From assembly GCA_964017045.1 (NCBI GenBank), contig OZ024798.1:7833793-7897792 (forward strand): a stretch of DNA of 64,000 bases, written 5' to 3'. The notes under the pieces were generated by a model. The model made no database searches, was not told the origin of the DNA, and saw only the letters and a program-made list of their open reading frames with translations. The position numbers and the translations under genes were made by a program. This document shows positions 24,701-31,732 of the stretch, in pieces (the stretch's first letter is position 1; every line of letters starts with the position of its first letter). Source of the stretch: Omphiscola glabra. Its lineage: Eukaryota > Mollusca > Gastropoda > Lymnaeidae.

Positions 24701-27700
24701 CTAGGAATGGCTCCTGCAAAAAAAAATCCTCTTGCTGTCCTCTCCAAAACTACATTTCAGCTAAGTTTTATTTTTATTTAATTCTGTTTTCACTGTTGTT
24801 TGTTGGCTGATGAAGTCTTATTGTTGACGTGTTTGTTGTTTTGTTGCATTCTTGTTTTCAGGTTTTCCCATACTTTGTTTCACTCATCTCCATTTTTCTA
24901 ACTTGACAGCAGTCTCTCCCCTTTATTACCATTTTAATTTTATATTTAAATTTAATTTGATTTCTGTAAATTAGCTTATCCCTATCATTGTTTTTAAAAT
25001 TCCGAAGGTATTTAAATCGCTTCATATTTTTAGTGTTATTATGGTTCGGCTAGCTCATTCTTATATAAGAATGGTTCTAAAGGAAGGTAAGATGAATTCA
25101 AATGATATGCAATCAACTAATATGGGTTGTTATGAAATTAGATACTTTTTTGATTATATTATATGAGCATATTTAGACAATGGTCAGAAAAAGAATGAAA
25201 AACATGGATAGCCTTACTTTTTCATGTGATTAATATATAGTGTTATTAGACATTTTTTATAATATGAAGAAAACAAAATGCAGAGATTGAAAACTGTAGT
25301 TAAAAGGATCTGATAGGTTTAGTCATATTTACTATACATTAGAATTAATTGGGCAGTGACAAATATTAATTACAATGCTCCTATTTCTGCTGCAGCAATA
25401 ATAATGATAACAACTCACAATGCTGTTTAAGCTGCAATGGTTACTTTAAACAAACAATTGCAAACTCTTTGATTTGCTTTATATTATAGTATAGAGAGAA
25501 ATTTAGGACTTGATGTGCCTTCATTTTCTTTTATACCTGTCTTTTTGAGTTTTCAGACAAACAAAATCGTCATATTTCATACCGTAACAGATAATGGTTT
25601 ATTTTCAAAATATGATAAATGTATTATACGCCACTTGTATTATTTGTTGATATTAATAGTATTTCTCTTATGAAATACTTGCCTTGTTTTATTTAGTATT
25701 TTTAAATGTTCAAAATTCTAAAATGTCATTATTACTTTTAAGAATACATTTTTAAAAGTCATATCCCAGTATCTAATACAAATTTTGGTCAAATTGCTGG
25801 AAATTATCATATGTGCTGTGCAAATGAATACCACAGAAGGAAATAATAAAGATGTTAACCTAGGCCTTGATACTTTTTTCTCTCTTCCTTTTCTATTCTT
25901 CATGCTTGTACATTGTTGACATTTGGTACTCTAAATAAAAAAAATTCATTCTTTTGCCCTTACATCAAAATAAAAATTAACTGTGATCTAATATTTGGTA
26001 TCATATGATACTTATTTAAATTCTGAATCTAAAGATAATTTTTTGTTTTAAACAATGAATATTAGCAACAAACATTTTTTTTAATCAAATGAATTTTTAA
26101 AAATAATTAATACTCTTTTTTTACAACATATTTTATTTTTTTGAATTTTTTAACAGTGTTATTGTCTTTGATTTTCAGACCCTGTCTGAATAATAAATGC
26201 AATAGATTTTAACAAAAACATCTTGTGCTCTTACTTTACATCAAAATTTTCAAATTCAATACCACCAATTAGTCAATACATATCCCCCACAAAACATAAA
26301 TCCACATGATCACTCTCTTATGCCTATGCACTGGGGTTCATGTAATTTCAAGACAATCGTTAATATTTTGTTGACAAAGAGCTTTGCCGTAAAATCTGTT
26401 AACATGTCATAATTTTTTCCTTGTAAAAGTGAGCGTGTTAGCCTAGAAAAACTCTACCCAGGTTTTTGAAAAGTGTCCTTTAAATGGAATATCAGTTAAA
26501 TAGTGATAAATGTTTTTAAAAATGATTTTTGTTTGCTAATTTTTTGGTGTTTTTTTTTTAATTTCCGTTATGACAAAGCTACCATATATCAATAAAAGAT
26601 TTTTTCCAAACTTAAGAAGAAGTAACAATAACATTATTGCATAACTGGTTTTTAAATTTAGTTCCATAAATACTCCTCAATTAAGTATGATAACTCTTGA
26701 GTGACAAGAGAAGCAATAACCACAGTTACACTGACCTAGAGTTACATTAACTAGCTAAATTACGTATTATAATTTACTCACATGTACTGGATCCCTGAAA
26801 AATATTGTTTTAAAATTGTTTTTATTTATTTAATTTTAAATCACAACAATTTTCTTATCATCAAATAGATTCAGATTATTAAGAACATATTCAAAATACT
26901 AGAATATTAAGGTTTTAAATAAGTGCAATCAATCAATCATTACTAACAAAATAAGAGTGATAAATTCAACAATTAGAAAATACCCCCATAAAATTTAAAT
27001 GCTGCTACAAAAGACTTTCTGAGCAGTAAACATAAAAAAGAAAAACCGTTTTTAATTTCTCTATCCAAAGTCTGAAGTAATAATCAAAATAAATGTCTTT
27101 ACACTGCTCAGATTTTGAACATCACATATCCTTAATATTAAAAACTCGGGGAAAAACAGATAAGTCACCATCAAAAGTTTTAGATAGTTATAAGGTGATC
27201 GTGATATTGTTTCAATAAATGGGCAAAAGAATTAAAATACAAGTCAAGGTAATATAGAATGTGAAAATTTTAATTCAACAAAGCAGATATTCTTAATATC
27301 ATAATTTAAAGGTATTAAAATAACCCTAATACAACCTACCTCATTACTTTCTGCACTGGCATGAAGTTGATGCTGTTGACCTGAAACTTCAGAAATTTGG
27401 ATGCCAAGTCCATTCTCAACAGTCTTCGAGTCCATAGACTCCTTTTTAAAAGGAAAAACTTCACCTTCATCATCTAAAACAACAACATCATCATCATCTC
27501 TGTTTATATCTGGTTCATGCTTTAAATTTTCTGCCTTAATTGAGTCTTTAGATACCGCCATTTCATCAGAAGAACCTTCTTCCTTTTTTATCTCAGTTAT
27601 TTCCATAAGATCATCATCACTATCTTGCTCTTTGGTTTTTGAACTAACTTGGGAGTTAACATCTTTATTCATGGAGCACTCCCCTTCGTTAGCTTCAATT

Positions 27701-29327
27701 GTGCTATTCACATTCAGTAACGGTATGTTAGGATCAGTGTTTTTTGGATCAGTGGAACTGGCTATGCATTTTTCCTTTGCACTTTCAAATTGTACTTCTG
27801 AAGCTTTATTATTGCAAGCCACATCTGACAATCCATGTGATTTATTTTCCAATTGAAGTGACGATCCATTACCATTTATTACATCTATTAAATGAGATTT
27901 AGATATTTCTATATTCTTTATTGCCGATGTCTCAGTGATACTTTCTCTAATTAAATCACTGACATCTGTTAACTCCGTAGGCCTTTGACCATCAGTTTTA
28001 TAAGTTACAATAGATTCATCTTTGTCTTGAATCAAGATTTCTTTAGCTGAATCTGGTATCTCTGAAGTTTGTGTAATGATTAAATTTTGTAAAGCTTTAT
28101 CATCTGTTATTTCCATATTCTCTTTTGTTTTATCTAACATTTCTGTTACTTCAAAGCCAGGAATATTCACTTCTGATTCACTTTGCTCTAATGAAATTTC
28201 AATAGAAGACTTGCTCATTTCAAAATGACCAACAGACTCTTTAACTGTTACAGCACTATCATCCATAGCTAATTGAAGAGGTGTTCCAGTTAAACTCTCT
28301 TGTTTTTCCTGGTGCCCTACAGCCATGGCACTTACATCAAAGTTTGCAGTTTTTTCTGAAATATTCTGTTTATCATAATCATATGCATGCTCTGAAACCT
28401 CATTCATATCCTGATGTAAAACTGATTCTGCATTTACTTTGCAAAATAAACTGCCTTCGATTTTTTTGTTACTGCTAGGAATGTCATCCTCACACAGCAT
28501 TGCCTCATCAGAAAAATTTTTACTTTCAAAATGATTCTTTTGATTAACTTCTTGCTCTTCACCCTCTACAGTTAGAAGATCATTTTCATCGGCATGGCTG
28601 ACTTTAATGTTTTTGCGTTCAATTTGTACATTTTTAGGTTGTTGATGAGAGTTATTGTTTAAACCTTGATTTAGTATTGACCCATGTCTAGTTAGCATTT
28701 CTTGTCCTGGACTTGAACCTATTTGTCCATGTAAGTGACTAGCTGTAGCTTCATCAATTTTAATATACTGACTCACTGTTTCTGAAGTTTGCAGGGTATC
28801 AATGAAGCTTACAGTACTATCGGAATTTAAGTTATCTGTTTCCAGTAAATGCTCTTCAGAAATTGATATTGGTGATAAGCCTTTAGGCTGTGAAATCAAA
28901 CCTGCTGCTGCTTCTGTGGAAATAGATTTTGATTCATACTCATTTTCCAGCAGTAGTGGGTCTGCCATAACAACCCCTGAACCCTCTCCAATTTGACCAG
29001 TTGAGGAATAATTTTCTTGAATGTTTTCATTGCCTGACAGTGACTGATCCAATGGTGGCGCATTAGTCACTTCCAGTACAGGATTATCTGAACTTGTATT
29101 TTCACAGCCTGTCAAAAAACCTTCCTCAGCAACATTTTGCTGGTGTTCATTGAATGAATCATCTATTTCTTCATTTGGTGTATTTAGGTTTGCACTATCA
29201 GATGTAAGGCTGGTTGAGCCATCACGTAGCAACAAAAGATCCCTCTCTCTTATGTTGGATTCTGATTCTAAATTAGAGTTATTTTCATTTTCCATAATAG
29301 CCTCTTCACTTTCCATCTTGGCATCCC
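3530..29327 (-). CDS. ZMYM2/3/4-type MYM zinc-finger protein, complete 17-exon model
   Basis: Joined coding exons give 1763 residues. In order: acidic low-complexity N-terminus (1-659) with VVVLDDE (about 611-617), eight Cys-rich MYM fingers (about 683-1075), a Pro/Val/Ile-rich stretch (about 1212-1260), a GRGRP AT-hook-like motif (about 1412-1416), and the C-terminal DUF3504 domain (about 1447-1760). This is the ZMYM2/3/4 architecture; in vertebrates these nuclear proteins bind SUMO and work with LSD1-CoREST-HDAC repressor complexes. Every intron has AG acceptors and GT donors, except one GC donor, and the reading phase is kept across all 16 introns. The chosen ATG is at 29316; the exon has an acceptor 11 bases upstream, so a non-coding 5' exon is expected (a GTAAGTG donor after 29634 is a candidate). 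At 1763 residues it is longer than vertebrate ZMYM2-4 because of the big first coding exon. Which vertebrate paralogue is closest cannot be decided. Confidence 0.9.
3774..3791. repeat. Poly-G tract, 18 bases
   Basis: Uninterrupted run of 18 G, in the intron 5' neighbour (on +) of the last ZMYM exon, about 55 bases inside the intron on the minus strand. Confidence 0.95.
4410..4524 (-). CDS. ZMYM exon: DUF3504 part 4, with duplicated acceptor
   Basis: Acceptor tatcttttcag (exon from 4524), donor CCAAGTG|gtacga, phase 1 in, 2 out. It encodes ENPLRCPVKLYEFFLSK; the split codon makes the Cys of the conserved LSKCPES. A 52-bp tandem copy of the acceptor region puts a second, equally good acceptor at 4576 whose use would shift the frame. 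Confidence 0.9.
4514..4617. repeat. 52-bp tandem duplication carrying a splice acceptor
   Basis: TGCCAGACCATCTGAAAAG occurs at 4513 and again at 4565, each followed by similar sequence (TAACAAATGATTTTTCC and TAACAACTGATTTTTCC). The duplication copies the polypyrimidine tract, the AG and the first bases of the ZMYM exon that ends at 4524. The second copy has diverged by a few bases. Confidence 0.85.
4710..4970 (-). CDS. ZMYM exon: DUF3504 part 3
   Basis: Acceptor tcatttacag, donor AAAAAAG|gtgcct, phase 1 to 1. It encodes RIEEEHLWESKQLGAHSPFV and LNTLIYFHTKHF, then SFAQILKHWKK, the best conserved stretch of the ZMYM C-terminus. Reading through the donor would add nine residues to a TAG stop, a possible truncated form. 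Confidence 0.92.
5487..5612 (-). CDS. ZMYM exon: DUF3504 part 2, with GC donor
   Basis: Acceptor ttactatttag; the exon ends CCAAG|gcaagt, a GC donor with otherwise perfect consensus, giving a GC-AG intron (4971-5486). It encodes IQQYLYENGRIDNIF and FDKFTDNLHETLKTL, conserved in the domain. No in-phase GT donor fits the next exon. Confidence 0.88.
6132..6393 (-). CDS. ZMYM exon: DUF3504 part 1
   Basis: Acceptor gatcttcag, donor TTTAG|gtaagc, phase 0 in, 1 out. It encodes FTYGVNAWRHWV, CTTDELNFTLCMFLKEVRKP and NGEVYSPDSIYYLCLG, strongly like the DUF3504 domain of ZMYM2/3/4, QRICH1 and KIAA1958. That domain derives from Crypton tyrosine recombinases. Confidence 0.93.
6595..9303 (-). pseudogene. 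Helitron Rep-helicase remnant with internal deletion
   Basis: Minus-strand pieces in order: an N-terminal ATG at 9303 (MPPNGKLLARKK, then an in-frame stop); 23-residue repeats; LNLSAFHYNANYDYSLHPSV; a Helitron N-terminal region (8904-8371); 8161-7826; the Rep HUH-region motif KKGLSHAHILI (about 7614-7580); YICKYVNKGSD (7411 region), the Tyr/Lys motif of the Rep nuclease; FYLRLLFINVRGPTSF (7104-6772). After a stop at 6772 the frame jumps straight to AMTIDKAQGQSLQVCGLNFV and PCFSHGQLCLACSR (6757-6595), the C-terminal motifs of the Pif1-like helicase. Most of the helicase is therefore missing. Several frameshifts and stops: non-functional. Confidence 0.85.
9029..9250 (-). repeat. 69-bp coding minisatellite in the Helitron N-terminal region
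   Basis: GAGCATTGCGTACT recurs at 9057, 9126 and 9195, an exact 69-bp period, with partial units on both sides. Read on the minus strand each unit encodes 23 residues of the form E-Q-R-(x)-V-K-M-E-T-(x2)-V-R-N-A-Q-T-C. The spacing keeps the reading frame. Confidence 0.8.
9304..9940. other. Non-coding part of the Helentron fossil
   Basis: AT-rich sequence upstream (minus sense) of the Rep start. It shares phrases such as GATATGTCGCTGTTTGTATT with the array to its right. Nothing else recognised. Confidence 0.4.
9940..11160. repeat. Composite tandem array, about 340-bp period with two half-units
   Basis: TTTGAAATTATAT recurs near 9958, 10138, 10487 and 10826 (later spacings 349 and 339), and CTTTTGCGGGC-like sequence near 10240, 10587, 10924 and 11088. 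Each unit also has ACAGAATATT and AATGGTATAGGAGCGCA-like blocks. Units differ by many substitutions, so the array is old. Its position beside the Rep remnant fits a Helentron subterminal array. Confidence 0.7.
11260..11471 (-). CDS. ZMYM exon: basic segment with AT-hook-like GRGRP
   Basis: Acceptor ttttttcag, donor CACTCT|gtaaga, phase 1 in, 0 out. Residues about 1405-1425 contain RGRGVKRQGRGRPPLSRPKR: a GRP core flanked by basic residues, as in AT-hooks that bind the AT minor groove, and a likely nuclear localisation signal. A Ser/Gln-rich tail follows. The next intron (6394-11259) carries the Helentron fossil. Confidence 0.85.
11581..11751 (-). CDS. ZMYM exon: acidic and Met-rich helical segment
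   Basis: Acceptor aaataacag, donor TCAG|gtagaa, phase 1 to 1. It encodes EDEDIRPSQ, then EDMIQMALRMAEEMSGPIED, likely helical. No named domain. Confidence 0.82.
11993..12134 (-). CDS. ZMYM exon: conserved IVERMPADPLEAELL segment
   Basis: Acceptor tttaaacag, donor ACGACAG|gtaaca, phase 0 in, 1 out. The segment EIVERMPADPLEAELLMMAE matches a conserved ZMYM2-4 block that follows the Pro/Val stretch; an acidic tail follows. Confidence 0.88.
12660..12676. repeat. Poly-G tract, 17 bases
   Basis: Run of 17 G inside the hAT element at 12323-15006, after an A-rich run. Confidence 0.95.
13153..14835 (+). pseudogene. hAT transposase pseudogene (EPM2AIP1/GTF2IRD2-like type)
   Basis: It opens with MASKKKWKVADEKHAFN and NEKPVCLI, then, after a frameshift, LQRRHHKSVHADF-like sequence (BED-type zinc-finger region), LKENLNGRRNVFH, and later short matches such as RFALDESCDF (transposase core) and SSDEFHNYGNVVKR. 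This matches hAT transposases that gave rise to GTF2IRD2, EPM2AIP1 and related genes. Many stops and shifts. Confidence 0.75.
15067..15245 (-). CDS. ZMYM exon: conserved Pro/Val/Ile-rich segment
   Basis: Acceptor gtctttctcag, donor ATTAGG|gtaaga. It encodes VLIPIPVPIYIPMP and later PFPVPIPVPIFIPTTRKSA, the P-V-P-rich stretch typical of ZMYM2/3/4 between fingers and C-terminal domain. A full-length hAT element starts in the following intron only 60 bases beyond the donor, at 15006. Confidence 0.9.
15541..15700 (-). CDS. ZMYM linker exon (160 nt)
   Basis: Acceptor tgtgttgcag, donor ACAG|gtcatt (weak), phase 0 in, 1 out. It encodes a basic, Gln/Thr-rich linker with RPFTQTK and RPHSQTKETQT, a near repeat of about 13 residues. 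No domain is recognised. Confidence 0.75.
16330..16460 (+). mobile_element. SINE 3' part (fragment)
   Basis: Shares GCGCCTAACTGGCAGCAGTG, GAGACCTCTCGAACATT and GCGCTATATAAGTACTCCAA with the full SINE at 58272-58561. The tRNA-like head is missing: 5' truncated. Confidence 0.75.
16581..17702. mobile_element. Family A inverted-terminal DNA element, copy 1
   Basis: The left end AGACCTGTTTACCCTTAAAC and the right part (GGTCTC, AAATCGTAG, GTACGCCAAAATCGTAA) match the termini of the 150-bp element at 37437-37590 and the long copy at 21346-24137. The last bases of the right end are lost. No coding frame recognised. Superfamily unknown. Confidence 0.65.
16680..16765 (-). mobile_element. SINE-like tail with (ATT)n microsatellite
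   Basis: A run of about eight ATT units is followed by ATATAGCGCGGTACCCCAGC. On the minus strand this reads GCGCTATATAAG then a TAA-rich tail, the same 3' signature as the SINE but with a different body (CCTAGCCCTAGGCTGGGG). Probably a second SINE family sharing the LINE-recognised tail. Confidence 0.5.
17859..17938 (-). CDS. ZMYM linker exon (80 nt)
   Basis: Acceptor attttttcag, donor AATACG|gtatat, phase 1 in and 0 out. It encodes a Gln/Pro/Ser linker (about residues 1132-1158). Support comes from the splice sites and the kept frame. Confidence 0.75.
18490..18555 (-). CDS. ZMYM linker exon (66 nt)
   Basis: Acceptor ttctatag, donor GGTG|gtaagt, phase 1 to phase 1. It encodes a Thr/Gln/Ser/Val linker (TTQQESSFPVISNVVSLATL) without a domain. 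Being a multiple of three with equal phases, it could be skipped without a frameshift. Confidence 0.75.
19739..19961 (-). CDS. ZMYM exon: end of MYM finger 8 and Gln/Ser-rich linker
   Basis: Acceptor tctttcag, donor CGGCAAG|gtttgt, phase 0 in, phase 1 out. It encodes YHLTMSDASVRNFCSY and later CVMTFQSQF, the second half of finger 8, as in vertebrate ZMYMs, then a Gln/Ser/Pro-rich linker. Confidence 0.88.
20080..21120 (-). CDS. ZMYM main zinc-finger exon (MYM fingers 1-8)
   Basis: Acceptor taatttgcag, donor CGAAAG|gtatgt, phase 0 at both ends, residues 689-1035. It completes finger 1, carries fingers 2-7 (each starting C-x-x-C, ending FC...C...F) and starts finger 8 at TCDQCRK. No stop and no frameshift in 347 codons. 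The upstream in-frame TTG at 21126 lies in the intron and is not the start. Confidence 0.93.
21409..21723. mobile_element. GC-rich inserted sequence flanked by 14-bp direct repeats
   Basis: AATAGTAAATAAAT occurs at 21395-21408 and at 21724-21737. In family A copy 1 (near 16650) the same motif occurs once, in continuous sequence, so this is an insertion with a 14-bp target duplication. The 315-bp insert is visibly GC-rich against an AT-rich background and lacks a poly(A). The long duplication suggests LINE-mediated integration. Identity unknown. Confidence 0.75.
21914..21935. repeat. Poly-C tract, 22 bases
   Basis: Longest G/C homopolymer here, inside family A copy 2. Confidence 0.95.
22788..23660 (+). 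mobile_element. Internally deleted hAT derivative nested in family A
   Basis: It starts CAGTGCTGTCCAACC like the 12323 element, shares GGCCCACCAGGGCTTGAGAC (one mismatch) and, near its right end, AAAGCCAAATATGGCATT. The transposase middle is deleted. The right terminus has decayed, so the end is approximate and no target duplication could be paired. Confidence 0.75.
24244..24317 (-). CDS. ZMYM exon: Lys/Ser linker and first half of MYM finger 1
   Basis: Acceptor cattttacag, donor CAAAAG|gtaaga. It encodes residues 664-688, a basic linker followed by ACIVCQK, the first C-x-x-C of finger 1, which is completed in the next exon. It sits just right of the nested repeat complex at 21346-24137. Confidence 0.85.
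24728..24905. mobile_element. MITE family F, second copy
   Basis: CCTCTTGCTGTCCTCTCCAA and CCCATACTTTGTTTCACTCA match 2475-2590. The left inverted repeat is degraded. It is in a ZMYM intron. Confidence 0.6.
24906..26781. other. AT-rich intron sequence of the ZMYM gene
   Basis: No repeat, coding frame or RNA gene recognised, apart from runs of A and T. Confidence 0.4.
26782..26794 (-). CDS. ZMYM 13-nt microexon
   Basis: GGATCCAGTACAT lies between tatttttcag and gtgagt. It is needed for phase: the previous exon ends in phase 0 and the next opens only if one base is carried in. It adds residues G-S-S-T and the first base of the next Ser codon. A cryptic acceptor inside the next exon (AGCAAG|GTAGAT) could also keep frame if the microexon were skipped. 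Confidence 0.65.
27340..29327 (-). CDS. ZMYM first coding exon: acidic N-terminus with SUMO-interaction-like motif
   Basis: Acceptor ttttatag|GGG, ATG at 29316, donor AATGAG|gtaggt, phase 0. It encodes residues 1-659, rich in Ser, Glu, Asp and Asn, with no recognisable fold. Near its end are DDDVVVLDDE (a hydrophobic patch flanked by acids, the SUMO-interaction pattern) and psi-K-x-E-like sites such as FKKE, IKKE and IKAE, the pattern of SUMO acceptor lysines. Low complexity suggests disorder. The exon is unusually long for this gene. Confidence 0.9.
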
Positions 29328-29639
29328 CTATAAAACAAAAATTTAATATATAAATTAGCTTAGGTAAAACCTAAATATAGGATATTGTTTTAGAATGTGT
29401 GTTGATCTAATTTTGCTTCAACATAGAGCTGTAACGTACACCACTTATCCCCACCCCTCCCTTGATTGGGAAAAGGTGGTTTACTTTTGAATAGGTTGTA
29501 AATGGTAAGTAGTTTTTTTTTAGGTGATGCAATTTCAAAAATTTCTTTGCTGGCGAGTTCCATCACCCTCCCTTTAAATATGGCTTTCCCAGGAAAAAGA
29601 TATTTGCTAAGATTGCCAAGACACAACACTTACGTATTG

Positions 29640-30193
29640 GGGCTTTACAAGATTTTACTCTTTGTGTGTTCATAAATTAAAATGTGTATTTTTTATGATT
29701 ATAATTTTTCACTTGCTGTGCTTTAAGTAAATATAGTTTTTATTTGTGTATACTTGATTTTGTAATTTTATTTAAATTTAATAGTATAATTTCATTGAAT
29801 ATTGTTAATATCACTAGCTTTGGAACCGTTTTCTTTGTATACTGGTTTTCAGTCCTTTGTTACCAGTACATATTGTTCATATAACACAATTTTTTAAGAC
29901 AGATTAAATTTGCAAAACCATACCCGGTACCAGTGTCCGTACGTAGCAGTATCATAATAATGATGTAAAAAAAACACTGTAAACATTTGGGCTTTGAATA
30001 TCATTCATGTGGCCTATAATACAATTAAATAATCTGACAGTTTTGCTGTTAGTGTAGAGTGTACAGTGCACATTTTTATATAAATTAAGGAAAAAGTGCG
30101 ATAAAGGTGCACATATTATTTCTGATACAATTTCGTATTTTCGCGTGTAGACTTATGTGTAATCTTCATTAAATTAACTCCAGGCAGTAATAG
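29640..30193. other. Sequence upstream of ZMYM
   Basis: AT-rich. It may contain the ZMYM promoter and 5' exon, but no TATA box or GC-rich core could be assigned with confidence. Confidence 0.3.
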
Positions 30194-30916
30194 TTAACCC
30201 CTTTACCGGTTGTCCCGACTATAGTCGTCTTGATCTATTGACCTTTACACGGTAGACCCGACTATAATCGTCCAAATGATATTATGATCTGCAGTATGCG
30301 GCAGACCCGATTATTCTCGTCCAAAATGCTATGACGTAGTTACAGTGCATGTAGCTGGTTTTTTTCAAAACTATGGGAAGCCATAGGCCTCAAAAATACC
30401 TAAAAATACCCAAAATACTTAAAACACCTATTTTTTAGAAGACTGCAAACAACACTTTAGCAACGTTATATGTGCATAGGTGGCAGTAAATAACAGTGTA
30501 AAAGTGTTTCTTTTTTAGAGTTCTACACAACAACAAATGTCACAGACCTTCCAGGTGTTCAAATCCCTTGAAATATTTTATTTTGATGGTTATGTAACAA
30601 TCAAATTTTTGTGTACACTATGACTTCTTCGGTCTACCGTACTGTTGTTTTCGAGCACTCTGTCCGGTTCCTTGCTTTGAAAGATATCATACTCAAAAAA
30701 ACTTCTGAATAATAGGTTAATGCTCAAGGACATTATCAATGACAATGCTCAAGGACAATAATTATGACAAACGAAAATTATAGTTTTTTGTTAATTGTTT
30801 GGTTTTTTAATTTGAAAATTTTCAACAAAAAAAAATGTACTTTTTTTTTTTTTTTTAGATTTTTTCGCCAAATAAGGGTTAGTTTTAAAATTTTTAGTAC
30901 CCGGTAAAGGGGTTAA
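30194..30916. mobile_element. piggyBac-like MITE, 715 bp between TTAA target sites
   Basis: TTAA at both edges (30194-30197 and 30913-30916) with 12-bp perfect inverted repeats CCCCTTTACCGG and CCGGTAAAGGGG. TTAA duplication plus CCC-starting ends is the piggyBac signature. The left subterminal part has three spaced copies of a GACCCGACTATAGTCGTC-like motif (around 30214, 30260 and 30309). No transposase inside. Confidence 0.85.
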
Positions 30917-31732
30917 CTAACTCTAAATTGTACAGCACTAACTTTTCTTTTTATTTATTTATACAGCCCCCAACGGTGGCACATAGCCTGAAGCGTTAAT
31001 GATCTCTCAATAAGTCGTGGGTTTTTCACCCTATATGCAGTGGCGTAGCTAGGGGATGACACCAAATAGAAAAAAATAATATTTACTGACCACACACTGC
31101 TCAATCCAACTGAAATTCATAAAAGGATAAACGATCTCATGTTAAATTTCCCCACATGTAACCAATCCAAATGAGTGCTTTATTAAAGTTTAAGGTCGAT
31201 GAGCCAGAAATTAGGTAAACCTATAATTAGGTCAGAAAATCAGTTTTGACCATGATTTAACGCGGATCGAAATGTGCTTTAACTTTCGTAAGTGACAGGA
31301 AGCTATATTTATATAAATTCTGATAAATAAAGATTTCCAGTGATTCCAAATACGATGTGATTGGGCTATTCTAAGTATAGTACATAAATGAAATCAGTAA
31401 AAAAAAAATTAATGACTTTTCATCCATTTGATATGGTTAATAAAAAGTTTTAATACCTTTAATAATTAATTTTAACTTTTTTTAAAGGTTTATTATAAAA
31501 CTAATATATCAAAACCCAGAAATATTCACAAATTCATATTTTCACTGATTTGTCACTAGCACTGCCCCTTTCGATTTGATCATGATTGTCATGTTTTGAC
31601 CTCTGGGCTTTACCTGCTTTTTCTATAGTGCTTTTTGGATAGTGCCCTGGCTGTTATTTTGAACTGTCTTAAGTCTTAAATTCGACATAATTAAATCCCT
31701 TTTTATAGCTCAAGATTATTCCGTCATTCCAA
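30917..31732. other. Intergenic DNA between MITE and hAT fossil
   Basis: Near 31039 GCAGTGGCGTAGCTAGGG resembles a widespread hAT-type terminus, but no partner end was found. Otherwise nothing recognised. Confidence 0.3.

Noticed and set aside
27401..27856. 151-codon plus-strand frame
   Set aside because: Antisense of the acidic ZMYM exon; Ser-rich translation is the complement of Asp/Glu codons.
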